Assembly: GCF_023100805.1 (NCBI RefSeq)
Contig: NZ_CP095855.1
Location: 1,364,001-1,428,000, forward strand
DNA: 64,000 nucleotides
Source of the DNA: Chitinophaga filiformis
Lineage (GTDB): Bacteria; Bacteroidota; Bacteroidia; Chitinophagales; Chitinophagaceae
Direction: 5' to 3'
Part shown: piece by piece, positions 42,944 through 52,665 of the stretch
How the letters are laid out: the number at the start of each line of letters is the position of its first letter
Numbering within the stretch: position 1 is the stretch's first letter
Notes under the pieces: model-generated
Told to the model about the DNA's origin: nothing
The model's input: only the letters and a program-made list of their open reading frames with translations
Databases searched by the model: none
Program-made: the position numbers and the translations under genes

Positions 42944-44638
42944 ATGATAAAACGGATATTCGGGTTATGCGTCCTATTACCTCAGCTGTTACATGCTCAG
43001 TTACCGGAAAAGAACTATCCACAGGGATATTTCCGCAATCCGCTGGCTGTGCCTATTCAACTTGCCGGTAATTACGGAGAGCTTCGTCCCAACCATTTTC
43101 ACGCGGGCATAGACATTAAGACCCAACAGAAGGAAAATCTGCCTGTGTATGCGGCAGCAGACGGATATGTAAGCAGGATCGGCGTATCTCATACGGGTTA
43201 TGGGAACGTGTTGTACATTACCCACCCTAATGGGTATACTACTGCCTACGGCCACCTGAATCGCTTTTTTCCTGCCCTGGAGCAGTATGTGAAGCAACAG
43301 CAGTATGCCGCAGAGAGCTGGGCAACAGACCTGAAAATTCCGGCAGACAAATTTCCCGTAAAGAAAGGCGACTTCGTGGCATGGAGTGGTAATACCGGCG
43401 CTTCTGGTGGCCCGCACGTGCATTTTGAGATCAGGGATACGCATACTGAGCATCCGCTGAATCCATTGCTGTTCGGTTTCGATATTCCTGATACCAAGGC
43501 GCCTGAAGTGTTCAGGATCGCCATATACGATATGGACAGGAGCGTTTATGACCAGACGCCTACCATACTACCGGTAAAGAAGGTGAACGGCGAATATGTG
43601 CCTGCTACCCCTCTTGTTAAAGTAAGGACAGCTCTGGCAGGAATCGGATTGAATGCGGTAGATCGTATGAGCAATGTGCCCAACAGTTACGGAATCTATG
43701 AAGTGGTGATGTTCGATAAGGATGTGCCTAATAGTGGTTTCCAGATCGATAATATCGGTTTTGAGGAGTCCCGTTATATTAACGCCCATACGGATTATAG
43801 AATAAGAAAAGGCGGTGGCCCCTGGCTGCAGCTGCTGTTTTCCGTACCTGGCAATAAGCTGGAGATCTACAAGGATGTACAGGGAGATGGTACTATTGAC
43901 CTGTCAGATGGTACACCTCACCCCGTAAGATTACTCGTGAAGGATGCCTATGGTAATTCAACCACCGTAAAATTTACCCTGCAGCAGAGTGGTGATGCAC
44001 CGGAGCCTACCAAATGTGCCAATACAATGTATGCGGAGTCCCGGAATATCTTCGAGAATAACCAAGTCGAATTCTTCCTGGAAGAAAATTCCCTGTATGA
44101 CAGGATCTGCTTTAACTATGCTGAAATTCCGGCCGGAGAGAAGTCTAAGTCTTCTTCTTCTATTTTCCGTCTTCATACCGCGCTGGTGCCATTGCACAGC
44201 AACTTCACCCTGCATATAAAGCCTGACAGACCTATACCGGCGGCACAACAGCACAAGGTAGTAATGGTACGTGAGGGACTGGGAGAAACTATTGCGGGTA
44301 CTACCCTGGAGAAAGGCTGGTACGTCGGGCAATTCCGTGAGTTTGGAGATTTTCACCTGGAAGTGGATACTATTGTTCCCAAAATAGCTTTGCTGGGAGT
44401 GAAGAATGGCGCAAACCTGTCGAAGGCTGCAAAGTTATCTTTCGCTATCAGTGACAACAGTGGTATAAAAGCCTACAGGGCCGAACTCGATGGCAAATGG
44501 CTGATGTTCGCCCGCAGAGGTAATGTTATTTCTTACACTTTCGACGAGCATTGTAAGCCGGGTAAACACAGCCTGCGCATGCTGGTGACAGATATAGCCG
44601 GTAATACCAAAGAACAGACCTTCACATTTACGAGATAG
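42944..44638 (+). CDS. Secreted M23 (LytM-type) metallopeptidase
   Basis: A 564-residue exported peptidase acting on peptidoglycan. Signal peptide at residues 1-18 (RIFGLCVLLPQLLHAQ). The M23 domain has HFHAGIDIKTQ (His and Asp zinc ligands, near residue 50), GYGNVLYITHPNGYTTAYGH with LNRF (near 90), and GNTGASGGPHVHFEIRDT (near 155), so the site is complete, unlike that of the EnvC-like protein at 55.9 kb. An insertion separates the middle motifs (residues 105-145). The 380-residue C-terminal part contains several beta-sandwich-like segments (RIAIYDMDRSVYDQTPTILP; SFAISDNSGIKAYRAELDGK) of unknown function. The start at 42944 follows the promoter spacing; the longer frame would start inside the -7 element. 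Confidence 0.9.
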   Translation: MIKRIFGLCVLLPQLLHAQLPEKNYPQGYFRNPLAVPIQLAGNYGELRPNHFHAGIDIKTQQKENLPVYAAADGYVSRIGVSHTGYGNVLYITHPNGYTTAYGHLNRFFPALEQYVKQQQYAAESWATDLKIPADKFPVKKGDFVAWSGNTGASGGPHVHFEIRDTHTEHPLNPLLFGFDIPDTKAPEVFRIAIYDMDRSVYDQTPTILPVKKVNGEYVPATPLVKVRTALAGIGLNAVDRMSNVPNSYGIYEVVMFDKDVPNSGFQIDNIGFEESRYINAHTDYRIRKGGGPWLQLLFSVPGNKLEIYKDVQGDGTIDLSDGTPHPVRLLVKDAYGNSTTVKFTLQQSGDAPEPTKCANTMYAESRNIFENNQVEFFLEENSLYDRICFNYAEIPAGEKSKSSSSIFRLHTALVPLHSNFTLHIKPDRPIPAAQQHKVVMVREGLGETIAGTTLEKGWYVGQFREFGDFHLEVDTIVPKIALLGVKNGANLSKAAKLSFAISDNSGIKAYRAELDGKWLMFARRGNVISYTFDEHCKPGKHSLRMLVTDIAGNTKEQTFTFTR

Positions 44639-44649
44639 CAGAAGAGAAT

Positions 44650-45111
44650 ATGACACATTTGAAAGAAGGCGATAAAGCGCCCATTTTTAAGGGAACAGAT
44701 CAGGAAGGGAAAGCGGTTTCACTGGCAGATCTAAAGGGCAGGAAAGTGATATTGTATTTTTATCCGAAGGATATGACGCCCGCTTGTACGAACCAGGCCT
44801 GCAACCTGAGGGATAACTACCATGCGCTGCTGAAGAAAGGATATACAGTAGTAGGCGTAAGTACAGATAGTGAAAAGCGTCATAAGAAGTTTGCTGAAAA
44901 ATATGATCTGCCTTTCCCCCTGCTGGCAGATGAAGACCGTACCATCCATACCCAGTACGGAGTGTGGGGCGAGAAAAAATTCATGGGCCGTATCTACGAT
45001 GGTACACACCGTACCACTTTTCTGATCAATGAATCGGGTGTGATAGATAAGATCATTGTGAGACCAGATACCAAAAATCATACGGAAGAGATCCTGGAGA
45101 TCTGGAAATAA
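44650..45111 (+). CDS. bcp: Peroxiredoxin, BCP/thiol peroxidase type
   Basis: A 153-residue thioredoxin-fold peroxidase that reduces hydrogen peroxide and organic peroxides. The peroxidatic Cys is in DMTPACTNQACNLRDNY (near residue 43) with the resolving Cys five residues later, as in the atypical 2-Cys PrxQ/BCP group. The segments VILYFYPKD, VGVSTDSEKRHKKFAEKY and LLADEDRTIHTQYGVWGEK are typical. It starts 11 bases after the M23 gene and may be co-transcribed with it. A bidirectional terminator follows. Confidence 0.95.
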   Translation: MTHLKEGDKAPIFKGTDQEGKAVSLADLKGRKVILYFYPKDMTPACTNQACNLRDNYHALLKKGYTVVGVSTDSEKRHKKFAEKYDLPFPLLADEDRTIHTQYGVWGEKKFMGRIYDGTHRTTFLINESGVIDKIIVRPDTKNHTEEILEIWK

Positions 45112-45131
45112 TAATACAGATCATTACCAAT

Positions 45132-45168
45132 AAAAAAAGCCCTCCTGGTCGACAGGAGGGCTTTTTTA
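45132..45168. terminator. Bidirectional terminator between bcp and gldJ
   Basis: AAAAAAGCCCTCCTG/CAGGAGGGCTTTTTT arms around GTCGA. Confidence 0.92.
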
Positions 45169-45188
45169 TGATGCTCTATAAATTGGCA

Positions 45189-46733
45189 TTATCTCTTTTG
45201 GCGTTGTTTTTTAAACAGCTGACCAGTTTTGAACTTGTTACCTTCAGGGCTACCCACACGGTCCATTGCGCAACGGAAACCTACAGTATTAGTGGCCATA
45301 TCTTCCTGCATGTAACGGCGTGCACCCGGAGAGAGCCAGTAAGCGCGGTCGTTCCAGCTACCACCTTTTACAACGTGAGATTTATCGTTGATCAGGGAGG
45401 TGATACCGTAACCGTATTCTACGTTAGAGAGGGAGTCACCATCGAGATAGTTGATAACATCACCTTTCTGGTAGTTCAGACGGTTAGCACTTTCTTCATC
45501 GGTTACATCACGCATTTTCAGGTGACCCAGGCTGTCCTTTTCAGGTTCGTTATCAGCGTTCATGTAAGTAGTCTGGAATTTGTTACCACGGAAGTAGTTG
45601 AAGTCATCACCGTCGATCGGGTTCAGCGGACGGTAAACGTCCAGTACCCACTCGCTTACGTTACCTGACATGTTATAGATACCGAAAGTGTTCGGGAAGA
45701 AAGCAATTACAGGACCAGGGATAGATGCACGGTCGTTCAGACCACCAGCCATACCCATGTTATCACCGGAACCACGTTTGAAGTTCGCCAGGAACTGACC
45801 CTGCCATGCACCACGGCGGATGTCTCTCAGACCACTTGTGTTAGTTCCCCAGGAATAAACCTGTTTGTTCATGATCAACTCCTCACCGCGTTTACCTTCT
45901 TTCTTGGAAGGCCCAGGGTTCTGACCGATGTAACCCAGCGCCGCATATTCCCACTCAGCTTCTGTCGGGAGGCGGTAGTTTGGTAACATTACACCATCTT
46001 CGAATTGAGCAGTACGGGGAGAACCATCAGCGTTTCTGAACTGAGCCTTGGTACTCTTGGACATATTGCCCGGGATACCTTCATAAAGGCCCGCAGTATA
46101 TGATTTAGTATCGAAGGTGTTATCATCAGCCTGGTTCTTCATATCGTTTTTGGACAACAACCCTTTGTCGATCAGCATCTTTTCGTTCACACGGTTGGAG
46201 CGCCATTTACAATAGTCTACAGCCTGTTTCCAGTTCACACCTACTACCGGATAATCGTTGTAGGCAGGGTGACGGAAATAATATTCTACGAGAGGCTCAT
46301 TGTAAGCCAGTTCGCTACGCCATACCAGGGTGTCTGGTAAAGCTTTGCGGTATACGTCCGGGAAGGACTCGTCGTACATACGACGCAGCCAGTACAGATA
46401 TTCACGATAGTGAACGTTGGCTACTTCTGTTTCATCGATGTAGAATGAAGAAACAGTAATACGTCTTGGAATGTTATTCCAGTCGGCCATAACGTCCTGT
46501 TCTGTCGCTCCCATGGCGAAGGTACCGCCCTGCACGAAAACAAGACCCGGACCAGTCTGCTGGTCTTTACTTTTGGCCACACTGAAACCACCCATCTTAG
46601 GATCATTGTAATTCCAGCCAGTAGCTGTGGATTTCTCCTTCTTTTTGCCGAAAGGGCCGCCGTTTTTACAGGCAGACATCGACATAATTATACTGGCGCC
46701 TAAGAGCATTGAGACAGAGGTTAATCTATGCAT
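45189..46733 (-). CDS. gldJ: Gliding/type IX secretion lipoprotein GldJ
   Basis: A 514-residue lipoprotein with a formylglycine-generating-enzyme-like (SUMF1) fold. The lipobox is MSAC (near residue 22). Text such as GLVFVQGGTFAMGATEQDVM, DWNNIPRRITVSSFYIDETE, YPVVGVNWKQAVDYCKWRSN and RLPTEAEWEYAALGYIGQNP agrees with GldJ; the GNVSEWVLDVYRPLNP and VKGGSWNDRAYWLSPGARR ends are family-wide. GldJ is needed for gliding, for stability of other Gld proteins and for type IX secretion in Flavobacterium. GldK is a close paralogue and the alternative; the N-terminal ATGWNYNDPKMGGF and the linkage to porU/porV favour GldJ. It diverges from porU. Confidence 0.88.
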   Translation of the reverse strand: MHRLTSVSMLLGASIIMSMSACKNGGPFGKKKEKSTATGWNYNDPKMGGFSVAKSKDQQTGPGLVFVQGGTFAMGATEQDVMADWNNIPRRITVSSFYIDETEVANVHYREYLYWLRRMYDESFPDVYRKALPDTLVWRSELAYNEPLVEYYFRHPAYNDYPVVGVNWKQAVDYCKWRSNRVNEKMLIDKGLLSKNDMKNQADDNTFDTKSYTAGLYEGIPGNMSKSTKAQFRNADGSPRTAQFEDGVMLPNYRLPTEAEWEYAALGYIGQNPGPSKKEGKRGEELIMNKQVYSWGTNTSGLRDIRRGAWQGQFLANFKRGSGDNMGMAGGLNDRASIPGPVIAFFPNTFGIYNMSGNVSEWVLDVYRPLNPIDGDDFNYFRGNKFQTTYMNADNEPEKDSLGHLKMRDVTDEESANRLNYQKGDVINYLDGDSLSNVEYGYGITSLINDKSHVVKGGSWNDRAYWLSPGARRYMQEDMATNTVGFRCAMDRVGSPEGNKFKTGQLFKKQRQKR

Positions 46734-46770
46734 GCGATTCAGCTTTTTTATTTGATGTTTATGGTAAACG

Positions 46771-46778
46771 CAAATGTA
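46771..46778 (-). promoter_or_regulatory. -7 element for gldJ
   Basis: TACATTTG on the minus strand, 37 bases upstream of the start. Confidence 0.45.
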
Positions 46779-47266
46779 GTATAATTTATTTTATAGTAAA
46801 AATAATTAATCTGTAAGCATTCACCGGTTATTAGAGTCTATTTTGTTTAAAATCAATGTTTTATGGTTCGGGCTGCTGCCCGGACTACGTATTAAGTTTA
46901 TCTTAACTGTAAAGGCCGTCGGCGCTTTCTGGTGGCTCGTTGGCAGTAGCTGGCTCTGGTTGATGACTCATAGATACATGGTATGGTTAAATGTAAATAT
47001 ACTTCTACTTCTTTGCTTATTCTCCCTAAATTCTAACTTTAAGCGCATTTACCTGCAACGGCGACAAAAGTACGTCCCTCCGGTGATTAAAACGCCGGAT
47101 AATGGCTACTTATTATAGTGTTGGAAATAGTATGTCATAAAATGTCCCGCTTCCGTATATTCACATGTTATAAAAAACTGAAATACAATCAAAGGCGTTA
47201 ATGCAGACATTTCGTGACAACGGCCACAATCGTCGCTTTCGCCCTATAAATATACTTTATAATTGC

Positions 47267-47274
47267 TATGTTTG
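47267..47274 (+). promoter_or_regulatory. -7 element for porU-porV
   Basis: TATGTTTG, 14 bases before the ATG at 47289. The upstream ATG at 47268 lies inside this element and so is unlikely to be the start. Confidence 0.45.
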
Positions 47275-47288
47275 CGCAAATACCCACT

Positions 47289-50200
47289 ATGAAGTTTATT
47301 CCCTTCGCGTTTTTATTGCTCCTCTGTCAATGGGTATCAGGGGGCAATGGGAGGGGAGGACCTTACGCCGCACATTCCGTGCTTTCTTCGGGCAGCTGGC
47401 AAAAACTGGCCATCACCCGGGAGGGCATTTATAAAATAGATAAATCCCTGTTGGCAGGTATGGGGATCAGTGCTGATCTGAAAGGTGTGAGGCTCTATGG
47501 CACCGGTGGACGCATGTTGCCCGAAAGCAATGCGGCATTCAGGTACGACGATTTGCCCGAGGTGGCGCTGATGGAGGAGGGAGATTACCTGCTGTTCTAC
47601 GCGCCGGGCCCGCATAGCTGGCAATACCAGGGCGGAAATTTTGTTCATACAGCTAATCTCTATTCAGATACTGCCTGGTACTTTTTGACCACCGGTAGTT
47701 CTCCCGGGAAAAGAGTTGCCCAGGACGTCACGACACCGGCCGCAGAGGTAATTGTCAACAGCTTTGATTACCACGCTTTTTATGAAAACGACAGCATTAA
47801 CTTCCTGAATAGCGGAAAACAATGGTGGGGATCTGTATTCAGCAACGTACAGCCTTTGCGAAATATCAGTTTCTCATTGCCGTTGACTCCTTTCTCCCTG
47901 AAGGTGGGAGCAAGGGTGGCGGCCAGGGGGATCGGCACCAGCCGTTTCTCCATACAGGCGGGAAATAATATGTTGGGCTCCCTGTCATTGTCGCCGGTGA
48001 GCGGAAATATATTTGAGACTTTTGCTTCGGTAGCAACTGGATATTATACAGCAACGCCTGCCGGTACAACAGTACCAGTTACGCTTAGCTTTACGCCGGG
48101 CGGAAGCGGGGCACAGGGATGGCTGGACTACCTGACTTTACAAGCCCGGTGCCCATTGCAGCTACCAACGCAGGAGCCGCTGTTTTTCAGGGATATAACT
48201 TCTGTAAATCCCGGCCAGCATGTACAGTTCAGGCTGGAACAGGCAGGTAATCAGACGGTTGTATTGGATGTGACAGACCCGCTGCAGCCCGTAAGGGTGA
48301 AAACGCAGTTAAGCGGCACTACGCTCTTTTTTACAAGGGATTGCGGCACATTGCATGAGTATGCCGCATTCTCAGGACAGGGATATCTGCTGCCGGCACC
48401 GGCTGGTTCAATAGCCAACCAGGACCTGCATGGTATTACCGCAGCAGATATGCTGATAGTGACCACCCCAGCCTTACAAGCCGCCGCTACCAGGTTGGCG
48501 GCCTGGCATGGTACGCATGATGAACTGACCGTGAAAGTGGTAACTGTGAATGAGATCTATAATGAATTCGGTTCAGGTACCCCAGATCCGGTGGCTGTCA
48601 GAGATTTTGTGAAGATGTGTTACGATAAGGGAGGACTGCGATACCTGTTACTGTTTGGAGATGCTTCTTACGACTATAAGAACAGGGTGGCGGGAAATAC
48701 CAACCTGGTGCCGACCTGGCAAAGCTCCATCTCGACAGATCCGGTAAATGCATATCCCTCCGATGATTTCTTTGGTTTCCTGGATAATGCAGACGATATT
48801 AATGATAACAGCAGGCAAAACCTGCTGGACATAGCAATAGGTCGCTTACCGGTGCAACAGCCTGCCCAGGCTGAAGCAGTGGTAAATAAGATCATTGGGT
48901 ACAATGTGCCTGCGAACTTCGGCCGCTGGCAGCAGCATATCACAATCGTGGCTGACGACGGAGATGATAACCTGCATCTGCAGGATGCAGAGAGCATGAG
49001 TGAGATCGTAGCTGCGCAATGGCCGGCAGGGCATATAGATAAGATATACCTCGATGCCTATCCGAAAATATCTGATGCTGGTGGTAGCCGCTATCCCGCA
49101 GTCAATACAGCCATAGCAGAAGATATCTTCGATGGTACCCTGATATGGAACTACACCGGCCATGGAAGTTACTCGCGGCTTGCGGAAGAAGTGATCATGG
49201 AGGAAAGCTCTCTGGCCACCTGGAAGAACGCTGGTAAACTGCCGCTGTTTATCACGGCTACCTGCGACTTTGCGCCCTTCGATAATCCCGCGTATGTATC
49301 CCTCGGAGAGAGGTTACTGTTGCAGGAGAATGGTGGTGGTATAGCGTTGATGACGACTACCAGGGCTGTATTTTCCGCTTCCAATAAAGTGATGAATGCC
49401 AATTACCTGAAAAAGCTGCTGACGCCCAATGCGGACGGGCAGATGCCGACGCTCGGACAGGCGGCAATGGAGGCCAAGAACCTGACATATGCTACTTATA
49501 TCGATATTCCTAATAACCGTAAGTTCCAGTTATTGGGCGATCCCGCACAGACGCTGGCTTTTCCCCGGTATCATGTAGTAACGGATTCTATTAACGGCAA
49601 GGCGGTAAACGACGTACCAGATACATTAAAAGCTATGGGTAAATACACTGTTAAGGGGCACCTGGAAGACGAACAGGGTATTCGGCAGGATGCATATAAG
49701 GGAGCCTTGTACGCGACCGTGTACGATAAACCTGCTTTGCAATATACCCGTGGGAATGATGCAGGAAGCACCAGGGCAGGTTACTATCAACAACAGAATG
49801 TACTGTACCGTGGCCAACAGACTATTGAGAACGGCCGCTTCTCCTGCACTTTTGTAGTGCCTGCAGATATTGATTACCAGGCTGGCGCCGGAACGATCAG
49901 TTTTTATGCTGCCAACGGAGCGACTGCCGCAGGAGGGGTGTTTTCAGGAATACAGGTAGGCGGAACAGCCGATGATATTGAACAAGATGAACTGGGACCT
50001 GTTATAAAAGCATACCTCGATAATGAATATTTCCGCAATGGGGGCATAACTGGAGAGAATCCGGTACTATTGCTGCAGCTGAAGGACGAACAGGGGATCA
50101 ATACTTCCGGTTATGGCGTAGGGCATGATCTGATCGCTACCCTGGACAATAAGGAAGATCAATACTATATCCTGAACAGCTTCTTTGAGGCCACAACCGA

Positions 50201-50642
50201 CAGTTATCAGGAAGGAACGGTCCGTTTCCCGCTGTATAGTCTGTCCGAAGGGATGCATACGATGGCTATAAAAGCATGGGATACCCACAACAACTCCGGT
50301 ACAGCTACACTGCAGTTCCGGGTAGTTCGGTCAAACGAGATGACGATAGGAAAGGCCAGTTGCTTTCCGAACCCTGTCCACGACCAGACGCGGTTCACTT
50401 TTGAGCATAATCAGGAGGATCGGACCCTGGACATAACAATAAAAATCTTTACAGTAATGGGTCAACAAATAAAAACTATACATCATACAATAAATGACGG
50501 TGGCAGCCGTTATGTAGGAGCATCCTGGAACGGAACGGCCGATTCCGGCGCCCGGGTGTCGCCTGGAATTTATATATATAGTATCTTGGTAACAGCGAAT
50601 GGTAAAACAAAGGTTTTAGGCGGAAAAGTAACTGTATTATAA
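47289..50642 (+). CDS. porU: Type IX secretion system sortase PorU
   Basis: A 1117-residue exported protein. PorU cleaves the C-terminal sorting domains of secreted cargo and attaches them to a surface glycolipid. A signal peptide opens it (FIPFAFLLLLCQWVSGG). The gingipain-like C25 core spans roughly residues 390-760 and keeps the two catalytic positions known from Porphyromonas PorU: a His in WNYTGHGSYS (near residue 625) and a Cys in LFITATCDFAPFDNP (near residue 660). The segments ADMLIVTTPALQAAATRLAA and LLLFGDASYDYKNR are typical. The last 90 residues are a T9SS sorting domain (CFPNPVHDQTRFTF; SWNGTADSGARVSPGIYIYS), so PorU itself is a substrate. Four bases lie between its stop and the open frame of porV. 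Confidence 0.93.
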   Translation: MKFIPFAFLLLLCQWVSGGNGRGGPYAAHSVLSSGSWQKLAITREGIYKIDKSLLAGMGISADLKGVRLYGTGGRMLPESNAAFRYDDLPEVALMEEGDYLLFYAPGPHSWQYQGGNFVHTANLYSDTAWYFLTTGSSPGKRVAQDVTTPAAEVIVNSFDYHAFYENDSINFLNSGKQWWGSVFSNVQPLRNISFSLPLTPFSLKVGARVAARGIGTSRFSIQAGNNMLGSLSLSPVSGNIFETFASVATGYYTATPAGTTVPVTLSFTPGGSGAQGWLDYLTLQARCPLQLPTQEPLFFRDITSVNPGQHVQFRLEQAGNQTVVLDVTDPLQPVRVKTQLSGTTLFFTRDCGTLHEYAAFSGQGYLLPAPAGSIANQDLHGITAADMLIVTTPALQAAATRLAAWHGTHDELTVKVVTVNEIYNEFGSGTPDPVAVRDFVKMCYDKGGLRYLLLFGDASYDYKNRVAGNTNLVPTWQSSISTDPVNAYPSDDFFGFLDNADDINDNSRQNLLDIAIGRLPVQQPAQAEAVVNKIIGYNVPANFGRWQQHITIVADDGDDNLHLQDAESMSEIVAAQWPAGHIDKIYLDAYPKISDAGGSRYPAVNTAIAEDIFDGTLIWNYTGHGSYSRLAEEVIMEESSLATWKNAGKLPLFITATCDFAPFDNPAYVSLGERLLLQENGGGIALMTTTRAVFSASNKVMNANYLKKLLTPNADGQMPTLGQAAMEAKNLTYATYIDIPNNRKFQLLGDPAQTLAFPRYHVVTDSINGKAVNDVPDTLKAMGKYTVKGHLEDEQGIRQDAYKGALYATVYDKPALQYTRGNDAGSTRAGYYQQQNVLYRGQQTIENGRFSCTFVVPADIDYQAGAGTISFYAANGATAAGGVFSGIQVGGTADDIEQDELGPVIKAYLDNEYFRNGGITGENPVLLLQLKDEQGINTSGYGVGHDLIATLDNKEDQYYILNSFFEATTDSYQEGTVRFPLYSLSEGMHTMAIKAWDTHNNSGTATLQFRVVRSNEMTIGKASCFPNPVHDQTRFTFEHNQEDRTLDITIKIFTVMGQQIKTIHHTINDGGSRYVGASWNGTADSGARVSPGIYIYSILVTANGKTKVLGGKVTVL

Positions 50643-50762
50643 CCTATGCATCGAAAGCACATACTTAATTCGCAAGTCCCTTACCAGACCCCTGTTATTG
50701 ATAATATAGATTTTCGAACTATTTTTACAACTCGTTCTAAACACTATTGCATGTATAATTGC

Positions 50763-51935
50763 ATGATCAGAAAGGCAACTGTAAACCTTGTCTTAATTTG
50801 TTGCATCCTATTCTCTCTGTCTGTTTCTGCCCAGATCTCCACAGGTAATCTGGACGGACGCACAAATACCATTAACACAGCGGTACCTTTTCTACGTATT
50901 TCTCCTGATGCAAGGGCAGGAGCTATGGGAGACGCCGGCGTGGCCACCTCGCCCGACGCAAATTCCATCTACTGGAACCTTGCCAAAATTCCGTTTGCAA
51001 CAACCCGTTCCGCGATATCTGTTACTTATACCCCCTGGTTAAAAGAACTCGTGAACGACGTGTTCCTTGCTAACCTGTCAGGTTATTATCAGCTGGATGA
51101 GTTTCAGACAATTTCCAGCTCATTGCGTTACTTCTCATTAGGTACTATCAACTTTACGGATGTTACCGGTATGCCTACTTATGACTACCGTCCGCGTGAA
51201 TTTGCATTTGATGCAGGTTATGCCCGTAAATTATCAGATAACTTCTCTGTTGCCCTGGCCGGACGTTTTATTTATTCCAATCTTGCCAGCGGTGATATCA
51301 ACGGCCGGGTGATCAGACCGGGTAAAGCATTTGCAACCGACCTGTCCCTGTTCTACACAAAAGACTACGAGAAAGACAATAGTGCTGTAAATACCTGGAA
51401 TGTTGGTCTGGCTATCACTAACATTGGTACCAAGATCTCCTATACAGAATCAGCTACCAATAAAGACTTTCTGCCTACCAACCTGGGACTGGGTACTGCC
51501 TACACCATAGGAATGGACCAGACCAGCAAATTAATGTTCACACTCGATCTGAATAAACTGCTCGTACCTACTCCCGATAGTACCGGTGCTTATCGCGAAA
51601 AATCAACTATCTCCGGCATGTTCTCTTCTTTTGGGGATGCTCCGGGTGGTATGAAGGAAGAACTGCAGGAAGTAACTGTTTCCCTGGGTGGTGAGTACAG
51701 CTACAACGATCAGTTCTTTGTACGTGCCGGTTATTTTTATGAAAACAAGAACAAGGGCAACCGTAAGTACGTAACTGCCGGTCTGGGTGTTAAATACAAC
51801 ATGTTCGGCCTGAACTTCTCTTACCTCGTGCCTTCCGGTAATGGCATCCAGCGTAACCCGCTGTCCAATACCCTGCGCTTCTCGCTGATCTTTGACCTCG
51901 GTCATAAAGAAGAAGATAACGGCAACACCTGGTAA
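50763..51935 (+). CDS. porV: Type IX secretion outer-membrane protein PorV
   Basis: A 390-residue outer-membrane beta-barrel (FadL-like, 14 strands by family) that shuttles T9SS substrates from the translocon to PorU. Signal peptide LVLICCILFSLSVSAQIS. The N-terminal AVPFLRISPDARAGAMGDAG and VATSPDANSIYWNLAKIPFA are PorV hallmarks, and the C-terminus ends with aromatic strand text (NTLRFSLIFDL). The open frame reaches to 50646, but the first 39 codons are not protein-like; the start is placed at 50763 before the signal peptide (50751 is an alternative). Co-transcribed with porU; a terminator follows. Confidence 0.93.
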   Translation: MIRKATVNLVLICCILFSLSVSAQISTGNLDGRTNTINTAVPFLRISPDARAGAMGDAGVATSPDANSIYWNLAKIPFATTRSAISVTYTPWLKELVNDVFLANLSGYYQLDEFQTISSSLRYFSLGTINFTDVTGMPTYDYRPREFAFDAGYARKLSDNFSVALAGRFIYSNLASGDINGRVIRPGKAFATDLSLFYTKDYEKDNSAVNTWNVGLAITNIGTKISYTESATNKDFLPTNLGLGTAYTIGMDQTSKLMFTLDLNKLLVPTPDSTGAYREKSTISGMFSSFGDAPGGMKEELQEVTVSLGGEYSYNDQFFVRAGYFYENKNKGNRKYVTAGLGVKYNMFGLNFSYLVPSGNGIQRNPLSNTLRFSLIFDLGHKEEDNGNTW

Positions 51936-51976
51936 TAGCTGGTACTTAAATAGTTAATATTTTTTTAAAATATAAG

Positions 51977-52008
51977 AATCCTCCGGAAATAGCCGGAGGA
52001 TTTTTAAT
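51977..52008 (+). terminator. Terminator of porU-porV
   Basis: AATCCTCCGG/CCGGAGGATT arms (51977-51986, 51993-52002), six-base loop, then TTTAATTT. Confidence 0.9.
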
Positions 52009-52061
52009 TTGCGGTAATTTTAACAGTTAAAAGCTTATATTTCAAAGTTTATACATCTGTC

Positions 52062-52544
52062 ATGACTAAATTGCGCATTGGCCTTGGGGTAGATTTTCAT
52101 CAGTTAACAGAGGGCAGGGATTTTTGGTTGGGAGGAGTTTTGGTACCACACCATAAAGGAGCCCTGGGACATAGCGATGCCGATGTGCTGCTCCACGCCA
52201 TATGTGATGCTATGCTGGGAGCCGCCAGCCTGGGAGATATCGGACTGCATTTCCCCGATACTGACAATACTTATAAGAATATTGACAGCAAAATACTGCT
52301 GAAGCGCACACAGGAGCTGATCGCCGCCAAAGGGTATCAGGTGGTGAACATCGACAGCACTCTTTGCCTTCAGGCACCTAAGATCAAGCCTTATGTAGTA
52401 CAGATGCAGGAGACTATAGCCGGTATATTGAATATATCTGCAGAGGAAGTGTCTATAAAAGCTACAACAACAGAGAAACTGGGCTTTGTTGGCCGTGAAG
52501 AGGGCGTTGTGGCTTATGCCACGGTCCTGCTGGAGAAAAATTAA
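52062..52544 (+). CDS. ispF: 2-C-methyl-D-erythritol 2,4-cyclodiphosphate synthase
   Basis: A 160-residue enzyme of the non-mevalonate isoprenoid pathway that cyclises CDP-methylerythritol 2-phosphate with release of CMP. The zinc ligands are in GVDFHQL (Asp and His, near residue 9) and in the following GHSDADVLLHAICDAMLGAA; DIGLHFPDTD near residue 62 and NIDSTLCLQAPKIKPY near residue 100 are typical, as is IKATTTEKLGFVGREEGV near the end. Forms trimers by family. It has no neighbour from the same pathway (ispD is not adjacent). Confidence 0.97.
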   Translation: MTKLRIGLGVDFHQLTEGRDFWLGGVLVPHHKGALGHSDADVLLHAICDAMLGAASLGDIGLHFPDTDNTYKNIDSKILLKRTQELIAAKGYQVVNIDSTLCLQAPKIKPYVVQMQETIAGILNISAEEVSIKATTTEKLGFVGREEGVVAYATVLLEKN

Positions 52545-52652
52545 ACACAGGCTTCAAGGCTTGTATTTCTTTCAAGATCAGCGCATTATGCCGGAATGTC
52601 CGGTAAAAATGAATCAAGTGTTCATAATCTGCGGACTATGGACTATTTAAAA

Positions 52653-52660
52653 TACCTTTG
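52653..52660 (+). promoter_or_regulatory. -7 element giving a leaderless dut mRNA
   Basis: TACCTTTG, five bases before the ATG at 52666. Confidence 0.5.
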
Positions 52661-52665
52661 CAATA

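Larger units (their letters stand above)
46734..47288. other. Divergent intergenic region gldJ/porU
   Basis: 555 bases without a supported gene. It carries a TACATTTG -7 element for gldJ (46771-46778, minus) and a TATGTTTG for porU (47267-47274, plus). A hydrophobic Trp-rich frame at 46843-47118 begins with TTG, has no known family and is not called. Confidence 0.5.

Noticed and set aside
46843..47118. 91-codon hydrophobic, Trp-rich frame between gldJ and porU
   Set aside because: Begins with TTG, has no recognisable family or start signal, and lies in a divergent promoter region. Kept only as a remark.
52545..52575. Possible terminator after ispF (ACAGGCTT/AGGCTTGT)
   Set aside because: The arms are direct rather than complementary when aligned carefully, and no U tract follows.
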